A DNA stretch of 64,000 nucleotides from Sindora glabra. Lineage: Eukaryota; Streptophyta; Magnoliopsida; Fabales; Fabaceae. A program made the translations under genes and the position numbers. The notes under the pieces are model-generated. The model had not been told where the DNA came from and did no database searches. It was given only the letters and a program-made list of their open reading frames with translations. Numbering within the stretch: position 1 is the stretch's first letter; each line of letters starts with the position of its first letter. The stretch spans positions 62,643,455 to 62,707,454 of the forward strand of contig CM035226.1 of NCBI GenBank assembly GCA_020226215.1, written 5' to 3'. Below are positions 11,241 through 22,861 of the stretch, piece after piece.

Positions 11241-12724
11241 TAACCTCTAAATCCCGCAAGTGCACGAGTTAAGTCTAGTTATAGTATAAAAGATTATCGT
11301 TCTCCACAGGAATTGTAGGTTGAGTACTAACTGAATCTCAAGTAAATTATCTAGGCGGATCAATTGAGAGTGTGAATTAAGAATTAAATGTAAAGCAGAG
11401 CTTAACTATCAAAATAAGGTTTGATTCAATGGAATAAAAGCGTACTTAGCTTAAGGATCCCTTGTACATTTCATTATGGACTGAATATAATTCTCTAACT
11501 TGGTTTACTGTTAATTAAGATTGCTGGATTACCAAAATTAAGCTATACCTCATTGCAAGGCTACTAGCTACTAACCAAGAGATTAAGTGTCCAGAATTAC
11601 TCTAGTAACCACTAATCTAGGTAGCATTAACTCTGCTTAGAATCCATTCTTGGACATTACATCCTGTGCAAAAGAATTCAATCAGCTTAATTCCTAAGTC
11701 TAATTGATATTCCCAATGATCATGCAAGATCCGATTAATCAATTGGTCATTTCAACCTAGAATCAATTAATCCAAAACACAAATCCAATATTCCGGATAT
11801 ATTGGCTTGTTCCAGACAAAACAGCAAAATCAAATCATAATTCGACAGTAAATCAAGCTAGATTTTATAAAATTCAGTTCCATAACTCCATGGACAAGTT
11901 CACCTAAGCTAAGCACAAAGGTTTAGTGTGAGAACATTACAAGATTAGAAGAAAACAAGAAAATAGAGATGGAAGTCAAACAGTCCATGAAGATCTACAA
12001 ATTTCTTGCTTGATCCTTCAATTTCTTGCTTGAATCCACGCTAGATGATGCCCTTGGTTGATCTGAATCTCCCTTAGGGTTACTCCTAGCAACTCTCCTT
12101 GTTAATTCTCAGTTTCTCCTTCTCCTCCTGTGCAAGATCTCGCGTAAAACTTATATTTTTTATGTACACGGGGTCCAACATGGCCCGTGTTATACCCCGT
12201 GTTTCTCAGCGAAAGTTTGAGCAGCAAGAAACACGTTGTGCAACACGCCCCGTGTTCTACTACGAATTGTGAAGCTGTAATGTACACGGGGTAGTACACG
12301 CCCCATGTTCTACCCGGTGTTCTTCAACGAAGACTGATCAGCATATTACATGGGGTGTGACACCTCCCATGTTCTTCAGAAGCGAATGGCAGTAAGATAC
12401 ACGGGGTCCAACACGTCTCGTGTTCATCCCGTGTTCTTCTTTGAGTAGCTCAGCGAAGCCTCGAAGTAGTCCAAAAAGAAACACGACCTTGAACACGGGG
12501 TTACTATACCCCGTGTTCTTTGCTGAGTGAACAATCTTGCTTCAATGCTTCATGATTTGAATGGTTTTGCCTCTGGATTCTTCTCTAATGCTCATATGTG
12601 TCATTTCATGACTTGAAAACAAAATATAGAGCATCTAAGTGTCCTTTTCAATCAATTTGCACCAAATACTAAGTAAATAAGTGGATGAAACACATAGAAT
12701 TTAGGTGTATTTGTGCACTTATCA
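11241..12724 (-). repeat. solo LTR of a related Athila-type subfamily
   Basis: This 1484-bp sequence is an inverted, diverged relative of the LTRs of both large elements. It begins TAACCTCTAAATCCCGCAAG (first G mutated to A) and ends GTGCACTTATCA. It interrupts the outer element's leader and is bounded by AATTA on both sides (11236-11240 and 12725-12729). No internal region is present, so it is a solo LTR left by recombination between two LTRs. It carries its own ACACGGGGT palindrome cluster at about 12160-12520. Confidence 0.9.
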
Positions 12725-12857
12725 AATTAGACTAGGTGATTCATTTTTTTTTAGTTCTTAATTCATCTTGTTCTGATTTTCTTATTTTTATAGAGAATTT
12801 CTTTCTTATTTTGTTCTATTCGAGTATTACCTACTCTTTTTGTAAAAAATTTTGTAT

Positions 12858-14041
12858 ATGCGAAGGAGAAGTCTTGAAGGAATTCTTGACTTAGATCCAG
12901 AGATTGAAAGAACTTTGCTTAGGAGAAGGAGAAAGCCAAAACCAATACATATCCAAGAGCCAATTAACATTGAAATAGTGACTGAAGGCATAGATAACAG
13001 GTCCCTTAGAGAATTTGTAGCACCTGACGCAACTGAGCTTCAATCTAGTATAAGGGGGCCTACTGTTGAGGCTAACAACTTCGAATTGAAGCCAACTCTT
13101 TTATCTATGGTGCAGCAAAATCAGTTTGGTGGAGGACTAATGGAGGATCCCAACCTCCACATTCAGATTTTCTTAGAATATTATGACACAATGAAGATAA
13201 ATGGTGTGGTAGCGGATGCCATCAAGCTTAGACTCTTCCCATTCTCCTTAAGGGATAGAGCAAGGGCTTGGTTACATTCTTTACCAGCAGGATCTATTAC
13301 CACATGGGAAGAGCTACTGAGGGCTTTTCTGTCACGATATTTCCCTCCAAGCAAGACTACTTAATTGAGGAATGAAAACACCACATTCTCTCATAGAGAA
13401 GGGGAATCTCTATTTAACCTTTAGGATAGATATAAAGAACTTCTGAGGTTGTGCCCACATCATGGGCTAGAGAAATGGCTAGTTCTTCACACTTTCTACA
13501 AAGGTTTGAGCTACAATACTAAGTTTATTGTAGATACTGCTATTGGAGGTGCTTTGATGAACAAAAGGTTAGATAAAGCATATGAATTTATTGAAGACAT
13601 GACCTTGAACCACTATCAATGGTCAAATGAGAGAGGATCTTCAAGGAAAGCTCCAGGTAAGTATGAATTAGATGCTTTTAATCATTTATCGGCTAAGGTA
13701 GATGCACTAGGAAGTCTAGGTAGCAAAGTAGATGCACTAATGGCTAAATTTGATAAATTTCAAGTTAATAGTGTAAATGCTACAAGTGCTATGACCTTCC
13801 TTGTGAGATTTGTGGTATGATAGGTCACATGGCAATTGAGTGTAAATTGAGACAGGATTTCACTGAGCAAGTGAATTATGTGCACAATAGTGGGTATGGA
13901 CAGAAGAATCTAAATGAACCCTTTGGAAACACCTACAACCTATCATGAAGGAACCACCCAAATCTATCCTACAAGCCCAACCAGCCATACAACACTCAAA
14001 ACACTCACAATAGACCACCACCACCCAGTTTTCGAAACTAA
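12858..14041 (+). pseudogene. gag: Athila-type gag, outer element
   Basis: Capsid gene of the outer element. The ATG at 12858 opens a basic N-terminus. A retrotransposon gag domain follows (IKLRLFPFSLRDRARAWL, LPAGSITTWEELLRAFLS, KYFPPSK-like) up to a TAA at 13362-13364 and a TAG at 13422-13424; the frame is then open from 13425 to about 13795. A frameshift near 13795 comes before the zinc knuckle at 13802-13843, which is an intact CCHC (CEICGMIGHMAIEC). A TGA at 13946-13948 follows in the same frame as the knuckle; the inner element has it too. A further TAA is at 14039-14041. Confidence 0.88.
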
Positions 14042-15068
14042 AGACCCTGCAACCCACCGCTCAACCTTCTTCTACTTCTAAATTAGAAGGCCTCTTAGAG
14101 AAATTTCTCATTTCCCAAGAGAAAATTAATGAAAAGTTTAGGTAGCATGGTAGAGATATAGAGGACTCCATTAGACAATTGTCCTCCCAAGTTGACTCAT
14201 TAGCCACACATGAAAAAATGTTAAAGACCTAAATAGCTCAACAAGCTTCTACTTCTTCTTCTAGAGCTTTTGGTCAACTCCCTGCTTAACCTGAATCAAA
14301 TCCCAGGGAGCATTGTAAGGCAATAACTCTTAGGAGTGGGAGGCTATTGAAAGTTCCAAATGCTACTCAAGAAGGTGAAGAAGAGATGGTTGAGGGAGAA
14401 GTGCAGAAAGAAGGCAAAAAGGCTTCAAATCTTGATAATGCTGAAGTGAAAGAAGGGGAATTACCTAAAAAACCAAAGTATGTCCCTCCATAACCATACA
14501 AACCGCCTATCCCTTATCCTCAAAAACTAGCAAAGGCTAAACTTGACAAGTAGTTTAGGAAGTTCTTGGAAGTATTGAAGAAATTATATATCAATATCCC
14601 TTTCACTGATGCTCTTTCACAAATGCCGTCATATGCAAAGTTCTTAAAGGACATCCTCTCAAACAAAAGGAAGTTAGAGGAGCATGAGACTGTAGCCCTA
14701 ACGGAGGAGCGTAGTGCCATCATCCAGAACAAACTACCTCCTAAACTCAAGGACTCAAGCGGCTTCTCTATTCTTTATGTGATTGAAAATGTTCCTATTG
14801 ATCGAGCATTGTGTAATTTGAGAGCAAGTGTGAGCCTTATGCCACTGTTAGTTGCAAAGAGACTGAACATAAAAGAATTGAAACCCACTACAGTTTCACT
14901 TCAGTTAGTAAACCATTCTGTGAAATACCCAGTAGGTATACTTAAGGATATACCTATCAAGGTTGGTAAGTTTTTCATTCCTGTTGATTTTGTTGTACTT
15001 GAAATGGAAGAGGATACACAAATCCCTATCATTTTGGGTAGAGCTTTTTTGGCCACTGCGGTGCTTTG
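14042..15068 (+). pseudogene. pol: gag-pol linker and protease, outer element
   Basis: The linker carries the Athila-typical NPREHCKAITLRSGR at about 14300-14340 with several stops around it. The open part 14566-15069 holds the retroviral-type aspartic protease. At the active site, where the inner element has DLGAS, this copy reads NLRAS (N84 at 14815-14817 and R86 in the 14566 frame), so the catalytic Asp and the Gly are both lost by G-to-A changes. The flap-side region and the ILGR..LAT motif follow. A one-base loss near 15060 ends the frame. Confidence 0.85.
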
Positions 15069-16900
15069 ATTGATGTCAAAAATGGAAAGCTTTCATTATT
15101 TGTGGGAGATGAAAAAGTTAAGTTTAATTTGAATAAATCAATTAAATTACCTGTTTGTGAAGATTCAATATGCAGGATTGATGTGCTAGACAAGGTTGTG
15201 AAAGAAAACTTTCTCATGGGGTGCCTTCAAGATCCAATTGAAGCATGTCTAGTAACAGATGAAGTTGCTGAAAATAAGGAGATTACTGCATATGCAGAAT
15301 TTTTGGAGGCAAGCCCACCACTTTCCCTCCCTGAAGCAATCGAATTATTGGAAGTGAAGTCTAAAAATCCTTCCACTGAGGAAGAGACACCACCTAAGGT
15401 AGAATTAAAACCTCTCCCATCTACCCTCAGGTACGAATTTCTAGGACCCCACTCCACTTATCCTGTGATAGTAAATGCAAATCTAAATGCCTTTGAAACA
15501 AAAAAATTGCTTAGGCAGCTTAGATCGCATAGAAAAGCTTTGGGGTACACAATTTCTGACTTGAAAGGGATTAGTCCCTCAATATGCATGCATAGGATAT
15601 TGATGGAGGAAGATAGTAAGCTCTCCATTGAACATCAGAGAAGGCTAAATCCAAATATGAAAGAAGTTGTAAAAAAGGAAATAGTGAAGTTACTAGATGT
15701 TGGGGTAATTTACCCAATTTCAAACAGTTAGTGGGTTAGTCTGGTACATGTTATTCCTAAGAAATGGGGATTAACTGTAGTAAAAAATGACAATAATGAG
15801 CTAATTCCCACTAGGACTATCATGGGTTGGAGGATGTGTACAGATTATAGAAAATTGAACAAAGTAACCCGAAAAAACCATTTCCCTCTCCCCTTATTGA
15901 TCAAACTTTGGAAAAGTTAGCTAAGCATTTACATTTCTGTTACTTGGATGGTTATTCTGGTTTCTTCCCAATTCCTATACATCCAAATGATCAAGAAACG
16001 AACATATTTACATGTCCTTATGGCACTTTTGCATATAGGAGAATGCCTTTTAGTTTGTATAATGCTCCTGCTACATTTCAACATTGTATGATGACTATTT
16101 TCTCTGATTTTATTGAAAACATCATGGAGGTCTTTATGGATGATTTTTCTGTATATGGTACTTCCTTTGATAACTGTTTAACTAATTTATCTTAAGTGCT
16201 ACAGAGATGTGAGGAGGTAAATTTAGTACTCAACTGGGAGAAATGCAATTTTATGGTAAGAGAAGGGATTATCCTTGGTTATCAAGTATCAGAGCATGGT
16301 ATTGAGGTAGACAAGGTTAACGTGAAAATCATAGAAAAATTACCTCCCCTAACTTCTGTAAAGGGAGTGAGGAGTTTTCTGGGACATGTCGGTTTCTACC
16401 GACGCTTCATCAAGAATTTCTCTAAAATTGCCAAACCTTTAACTAACTTGTTTGCAAAAGATATTACCTTTGATTTTAATCAAGATTGTTTGGATGCATT
16501 TTATAGGTTAAAGAAGGCCTTGATTTTTGCCCCAATCATGCAAGCACCGGACTGGAATCTACCATTTAAGGTGATGTACGATGCTAGCGACTATGCAATA
16601 GGAGTGGTACTCGAACAGAGGAAGGATAGGAAGGTTCATGCCATATACTATGCCAACAAGACTTTGGATGAGGCTCAGTTGAATTATGCTACAACTGAGA
16701 AGGAACTTCTTGTAGTAGTTTATGTAGTTGACAAGTTTCGATCTTATTTGATGGATTCTAAGGTGACAGTCTTTACGGATCATGCAGTAATCAGATACCT
16801 TTTGAGAAAGAAAGAAGCTAAGCCTCGCCCAATTAGATGGATTCTTTTGTTACAAAAATTCAATCTAAAAATTTGAGATAAAAAGGGTACCGAGAATGTT
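15066..16900 (+). pseudogene. pol: reverse transcriptase and RNase H, outer element
   Basis: The frame 15066-15731 contains the RT approach (LNPNMKEVVKKEIVKLLDVG) and ends at TAG 15729-15731. After a frameshift near 15895 the palm domain follows: YLDGYSGFF (about 15944), CPYGTFAYRRMPF (about 16013) and the catalytic FMDD (about 16133-16144). A TAA at 16193-16195 splits the frame. RNase H is readable, with YDASDYAIG (about 16577), TEKELLVVVY and FTDHAVIRYLL (about 16774), and the frame ends at TGA 16874-16876. Confidence 0.88.
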
Positions 16901-18014
16901 GTGGCTGATCACCTTTCAAGGTTGAAGCAGGAGTTAGAAGATGAGGTAGATAAAGAGATGCCAATAAATGATTCCCTTCCAGATGATTATCTGTTAGTTG
17001 TCTCTTCTTTAGCTATCTCATGGTTTATCGACTATGTTAATTACATTGTGAGTGGTGTTTTACCTCTGGATGTAGGATATCAGCAGAAAAAGAAGTTCTT
17101 AGCAAAGGTGAAACATTATTTTTGGGATGATCCTCTTCTCTATAGAAGATGTGTCGATGGCTTGTTCAGAAGGTGTGTGCCTCAGGAAGAAATTGCTAGT
17201 ATTTTGTTCCATTATCACTCTTCCCCCTATGGAGGACACTTCGGCACCTCAAGAACAGCTGCAAAGATTGCCAAGCAGGTTTCTATTGGCCAACTCCATT
17301 CAAGGATGTTCATCACTATGTGACTTCATGTGACCAGTGTCAAAGAGTTAGTAGTATATAAAAAAAGCACGAGATGCCTTTGAACAACATTTTCGAAGTC
17401 GAAATATTCGATGTCTGGGGAATTGATTTCATGGGACCATTCCTACCTTCTTGCAGTAACAAATATATACTTGTGGCAGTTGATTATGTTTTCAAATGGA
17501 TGGGGGCAATTGCCACTTGAACATGTAATGCAAAAGTTGTACTTAGATTCTTCAAGAAGGTGTTGTTTCCTAGATTTGGGATACCTAGAGCAGTCATTAG
17601 TGATGGAGGGTCTCACTTCATTGCCAATCAATTTCAATCCCTCTTGAAAGGGTATGGTGTAACCCATAAGATCTTTACTCCATATCACCTATAAACCAGT
17701 GGGCAAGTGGAGCTTTCAAATAGAGAAATTAAGAGCATATTAGAAAAGACTGTGTCTTGATCAAGGAGAAATTGGGCCTTCAAGTTGGATAACATCTTAT
17801 GGGCTTACAGGACTGCTTTCAAGACTCCTATTGGAATGGAACCATTTAGGCTTATTTATGGGAAGCATTGTCATTTGTTGGTAGAGATTGAACACAAGGC
17901 ATATTGAGCAATAAAGTTGCTAAACTTTGATTTGCAATCTGCTGGGGAGAAAAGAAAGCTTCAACTTCTTGAACTTGAAGAATTGAGAAATGATGCTTAT
18001 AACAATGCCAAGAT
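16901..18014 (+). pseudogene. pol: integrase, outer element, 5' part before inner insertion
   Basis: The zinc-domain region starts in frame 16901-17323 (LYRRC, RRCVPQEEI, HYHSSPYGGHF). A one-base loss near 17275 moves the frame. The core motifs are then visible as VWGIDFMGPF (about 17413), AVISDGGSHF (about 17590) and SGQVELSNREI (about 17698), so the D,D,E triad can be read, but at least five stops interrupt it. The gene is cut at 18014-18019 by the ATACA target site of the inner element and resumes at 30501. Confidence 0.86.
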
Positions 18015-18019
18015 ATACA
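18015..18019. repeat. target-site duplication ATACA, left
   Basis: ATACA lies directly before the inner element's LTR and is repeated at 30496-30500. With one copy removed, the integrase coding sequence on both sides lines up with the uninterrupted integrase of the inner element. Confidence 0.95.
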
Positions 18020-19386
18020 TGACGTGATCCCGCAAGTGCACAGGTTTAGTCGAGTTATAGTATAAAAGATATCGTCTCCACAGGGATTGGTAGTTGAATA
18101 CTAACTAAATTTTGAGGTAAATTATTTAGGTGTACCGATTGATATTGTGAATTAAAGGTAAAATACAAAACAGAGCTTGGTTATCAAAAAGATTTAATTC
18201 AAATGAGATGAAAGCGTACTCAGCTTTAGGGTTCCCTTGTACATTTCATTATGGAATGAAGATAATCCTCTAACTTGGTTTACTGTTAATTTAGATTGCT
18301 GGATTACCAAAAATAAGCTATACCTCATTGCAAGGCTACTAGCTACTAACAAAAAGATTAAGTGCCCAGAATTTTTCTAGTAATCACTTATCTAGGTTGC
18401 ATTAACATTGCTTTAGAATCCATTCTTAGACATTTCATCCTGTGCAAAAGAATCCAATTAGCTTAATTCCTAAGTCTAATTGATATTCCCAATGATCATG
18501 CAAGGTCTGATTAATTAATTAGTCATTCCAACCTAGAATTAACTAATCTATCACACAAATCCAATATTCCGGAAGTATTGAACTGTTGAAATACAAAACA
18601 GCATAATCAAATCATAAATCAATAGTAAATCTAGCTAGATTATATAAAAATCAATTCCATAAATCCATAAACAAGTTTACCCCTAGCTGAGCACTAGGGT
18701 TTAGTGTGAAGTCATTACACAACTAGCAGAAAACAAGAAAACAGAGAAGGAAATCAAACAAATCATGAAGCTCTACAAATTCCTTGCTTGAATCTTCAAT
18801 CCTTTTCTCGAATCCAATGTTAGCAGTTGCCCTTGGTGACTTTAGGTCTCTCCTAGGGTTTTTACTGATGGCTCCCCTTTCTAATTTTCGGTTCTCCTCC
18901 TCCCTTCTTGATTTTTTCGCATAAAACTTATATGGGTAATTTACACGAGGTATGACACGGCCCGTGTTGTACCCCGTGTTTCTATGCGAAGGTTGAGTAG
19001 CATGATACACGGGGTATGACACTCCCCATGTTTACTTACGAAGTGTCAGGCAGTATGGTACACGGGGTATGACATGGCCCGTGTTCAACCCCGTGTTCTT
19101 CTGCGAGCAGCTCAGTGAAGCTTCGAAGCATTCCAGAAAGAAACACGGCCTTCCACATAGGGTTCCCATACCCCGTGTTCTTCGTCAGGTGAGCAACTTT
19201 GCTTCGATTCTCCACAATTTGCATGATTTTGGCTCTGGATCCTTTTCTACTGCTCAAATGTGTCACTTCAAAACCTGAAAACAAAATATTGAGAATTTAA
19301 GTACCCTTTTTCAATTAATTTGCACAAGATACTAAGTAAATAAGTGATTGAACACATAAAATTTAAGTGCAATTGTGCATTTATCA
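18020..19386 (-). repeat. 3' LTR of inner element
   Basis: On the minus strand it runs TGATAAATGC to GATCACGTCA (TG...CA). The U3 palindrome cluster is at about 18942-19185, upstream of the TATA-like CATATAAG (18927-18934, minus strand). Confidence 0.95.
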
Positions 19387-19400
19387 ATTCCCCCACACTT
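19387..19400 (-). other. polypurine tract of inner element
   Basis: On the minus strand AAGTGTGGGGGAAT directly precedes the 3' LTR. The same 14 bases occur at 34581-34594 in the outer element. Confidence 0.88.
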
Positions 19401-21066
19401 AAATCTTGTTCGTCCTCGAGTAAGGAAGTAAGAGAACAAAAAAACTACTCCAATTTTTTTTTTAACATCAGGCAATCATTCAACAAATTAGAAATTAGGA
19501 TCAACTCATGCCAAGTAACTAAATGAAAATAAAGCAATTAAATAAGTCAATCCTCAGCATAAAAGCAAAAGAGAATAGCCTCACAGGTAAAGTGTTTACT
19601 CAAACTCTCAGAATAAGGCTTGTGTATACTCTCAAATCAATCAACTCAGGACTTAATGCTACCAATGCTTGCAAAAACTCTAATTTCCACTACTATATTG
19701 TAAAATGCATGCAAATAAGAGGACTTTATTAAGGAAAATGGTGAGGATAGAGGAAAGGAAAATCAAGGGATGAAGAGTGACAGAGTCAGAGAAGGGAAAA
19801 GACACATTGGTCTTAAGTTTGACCATTGTCGAGTTCCATTGCTCAACTTAGCATATTACCTTGCTTCAACCCCCATTCTCTTCTCTTTTTCTTTCTCTTT
19901 TTCTTTATTTATTTATTTCCCAAAAAACTTTTCTTCCTCTTCTTCTTCTCAAATTATTTATTTAACACCATTTTTTTTGGAAAAATCAAAGCTATAAATC
20001 AACTTATCCAACTAGCAGCTCTAAGTAAGGACCTCTAAGTGATAACCAAACTCATATAATGTGTCTAAGTTCCCTTAAACTCTAAGGTTCAAGTTCATTT
20101 AGGCAGTGGCTTTAGATGCACATAGGATGGGATGGGATGGTCTAAAAATAAAGGTCCAAGGCTCAAAGTGGCTAACTAGGGGCAAAGCTGAAAATAGTTT
20201 AGGGTATATCAAAGAAAAGTATTCAAATAAGCAAAATAAATAAAAAGGGTGAAGAAATATGGCCTCATCATTTTTGACATGAAAAATACATAAAATGTAG
20301 CCTCAAAAAGAGCAATTGCAAGTTCTAGAGCAAAAAGTTAAGAGTGAGACATAATCCCTCAAGAAGATAAAATTGAGCTTCAAATTCTAATGTGAAAGTT
20401 GCTCAAAAAGGCTCAAATCTCATGAGGATCAATTATGCTTATTTCTCTTAGCTTTAAGCTTTAGATTTTCCTTATTAAGTTACTAATTAATCATTAAAGG
20501 AGCAAGGCATGAACCAATCACTTTAATCAAAAGATTGCCCTAGAAATTAAAATATTTTTTTATTTTTTTATTTTATCATTGAATTTAGAGTAAATTTTAG
20601 TACTCTAAATCAATCAAGCAGATTCAAGTGTAAAACATTGCAAGACATTCTAAACGCTGCTCCCCCACACTTAAAATTGGACATTGTCCTCAATGTACAA
20701 AAAAAGTAAATGGAAAAGAGACAGAGAATAGATGGGGGACTAGAACTTCCCTGAAAAGTGGAGCATTGTTGTTCAGTATAGTTCATGACTTAAGGGAGAT
20801 CCAAAAGCAAAGACAGATGAAGAGAGAAAGAGGAGATTGCTAATCTAAAAGAAAGAAGATGCAATACTGAAAAAAAAAATATGCTGTTAGTTATTACAAA
20901 CATGAATATTAAGGGTGCAAGAAAATAAAAGAGAAATATTTAAAATAATAGAAAGTAAATGAAAGTGCATAGCCAATATAAGTACAGACTAGATAAATGG
21001 ATATAGAAAGGAGAAATAAGTAAAAAGCAGAATATATGAATAAAAGGAAAAAGAAACAATCCAAGC
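19401..21066 (-). other. 3' noncoding region of inner element
   Basis: The region between the ORF-1-like gene and the PPT has no credible coding sequence. It is similar along its length to 33255-34580 of the outer element. It includes a second purine-rich GTGTGGGGGA-like site at about 20660-20675 (minus strand) and a pyrimidine-rich tract at about 19870-19950 on the plus strand. Confidence 0.6.
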
Positions 21067-22257
21067 TACTGAGCAGGAGGATCTGGATCAGCTGGGGAAG
21101 AGGGGTGGAAAAGCTTGAATAGGAGCTCGACCATGCTCTCGATGTGTCTGGATCTCCTATCCAAGTCGTCGTAAAGGCCCTATCCTCGTCTAACGCTCAG
21201 AGATGTGCTGAAGCTCAGCCAGAATCTGCTGCTGGCCAGATAATATGTCTCGGAAGTAGGTCTCAAATGAAACTCTGTCCCCCGTAGAAGATGATGGTTC
21301 GATATCAGGAGCGGCATCACCATCGCCACTATCTCCTGGAAAATCATGCTCTGCCGCATAGGGTGGCTGCTGCACAGGCTGGATCCTCATAGCTAGAAGA
21401 ATGCCCCTTCGGAGGGGTGTCATGTGAGATGCTATAGTGAGGGATCCATAAGGTCGATCAAATACTCTTAACCACCTGGCTAGTCTAGTGATATATGGAC
21501 CAACAACAATGCTTCCAGCTCATCTATCTGATGCCTGAGTCGAGAAGAAATGTGCAAATGCACCTCCAATATGAATGGGGACTCTTTGGATCATGCTATA
21601 CAAGAAGAGTACATCAGCAGTGCTCACGACTCTATGACTGTGCCCCCGACCACTCAAAGTGTGACTGAAGATGGAGTGGATGACTCGCCAGGCAACTCTT
21701 CTGAGGCTAGACGCCTTGCTCTTGGTAGGATCATATGTGTTTCCAGTAGCAATATCAGATCATACTCGCCACTCCTGGGTCCCATGAGGCAGCCCTATTA
21801 GAATGTCATGATACTCAGGAGTGGTCACAAATTCTTCAGAGTAAAGTCCTATGTGCATTGAGAGCTGGGTCACGCTTATGGAATATGTGACTCCTCCGAG
21901 GCGAAACTACACTGTGTCAGCCAAATTGACAGTGCCGAAGTACCTCTCTAAATAGAAAGTGCTGAGAAACTCCAGAGTAAGCTCTCTGTAGGTAGGCTCT
22001 ATAATTTGAAAGAACATCTCCCAAGCACCGACACTTATAAGCTCACGAATCTCATCCTCTAGGCCGAACCCTCTCAATACAACCCAATCTAGGTATCGGC
22101 CTTCTACAAATGACTGATTTTTGTGCCTATTAAATGCTTGAATATGGCCCTCATCTGTGAACTCTAAGAATGGGGATGTTGATCCTCTAGAGAAGGTCCC
22201 TCTAGAAGTACTACCCTTAGAAGTCTTCCTAGCAGTTGTCTTTTGTCTCTTTGACAT
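21067..22257 (-). pseudogene. ATHILA ORF-1-like gene in env position, inner element
   Basis: The frame from ATG 22257 to TAG 21067 is 396 codons. It resembles the ATHILA ORF-1 family (function unknown) through the segments EIRELISVGAWEMFF, LEFLSTFYLERYFG, HGTQEWRV, YDPTKSKASSLRR, IFSHTLSGRGHSHR, and VGPYITRLARWL followed by RPYG. The N-terminus is basic and Ser/Thr-rich. Internal stops are at 21907-21909 (TAG), 21760-21762 (TGA), about 21526 (TGA) and 21190-21192 (TAG), all consistent with transitions. It follows pol where env-like genes sit in Athila elements. I see no convincing signal peptide or membrane span, so an envelope role is not supported here. Confidence 0.82.
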
Positions 22258-22260
22258 GAT

Positions 22261-22613
22261 CTGCAAAAGAAAATGACAATGTGAGAGAGTGTGTTAAGAG
22301 TTTGTCAGTTAGCAGATTTCAAGGGCAAAGGTTCAGCAAGCAATTTTCAATATCCATCCAATGTCAAATGAATTGCAATTCAAAGTTCGATGCCATGAAT
22401 GCAAATAAGTGAGCATATCAATGGGGTAAATCATGCAATCAGGTCCCCCAAACAAACATTAAACCTTAAAGGATTTAGATTCAATCAATCAAACCTAGCC
22501 AAGGAAAAATTTTGAAGAATATGAGCATTCCTATAAGTCCTAACATGCATTGAAGTTCAATAAACACAAGTAATTGCAAATAACTCCAAAGATTTCAAGG
22601 AAAATGCTCTTAC
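22261..22613 (-). other. candidate intron before ORF-1-like gene, inner element
   Basis: On the minus strand the sequence CACGAG is followed by GTAAGAG (donor, GT at 22613-22612). A pyrimidine-rich tract and TTTTGCAG (AG at 22262-22261) stand three bases before the ATG at 22257. CTAAC branch-point-like bases lie about 55 nt upstream of the acceptor. The outer element keeps the same donor and an equivalent acceptor (31689-32074). Splicing is inferred. Confidence 0.65.
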
Positions 22614-22861
22614 CTCGTGAATTTCATATAGAAACCCTAAGTTCTTGGTTAAAGCACAAGAGGAATCCAAATGTTGAAATTAAATCGATTAAATCGAAGA
22701 TCAAGCAGCAAAATCACTTCAAATAGCCAAATAAAGCACTTTAATCGGTGTATTTTGGCAAGACAATGGCCGAAAATGAGTATAGAGAGATGAGAGCACG
22801 GAGGAAGATACAGAGAATGAAGGAAAATGGAGGGTTTTTGCCATTAAAAGCTCATCCGCTC

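Noticed and set aside
21067..22257. Envelope protein for the gene after pol
   Set aside because: The position would fit, but no signal peptide or membrane span is visible, and the sequence resembles the ATHILA ORF-1 family of unknown function.
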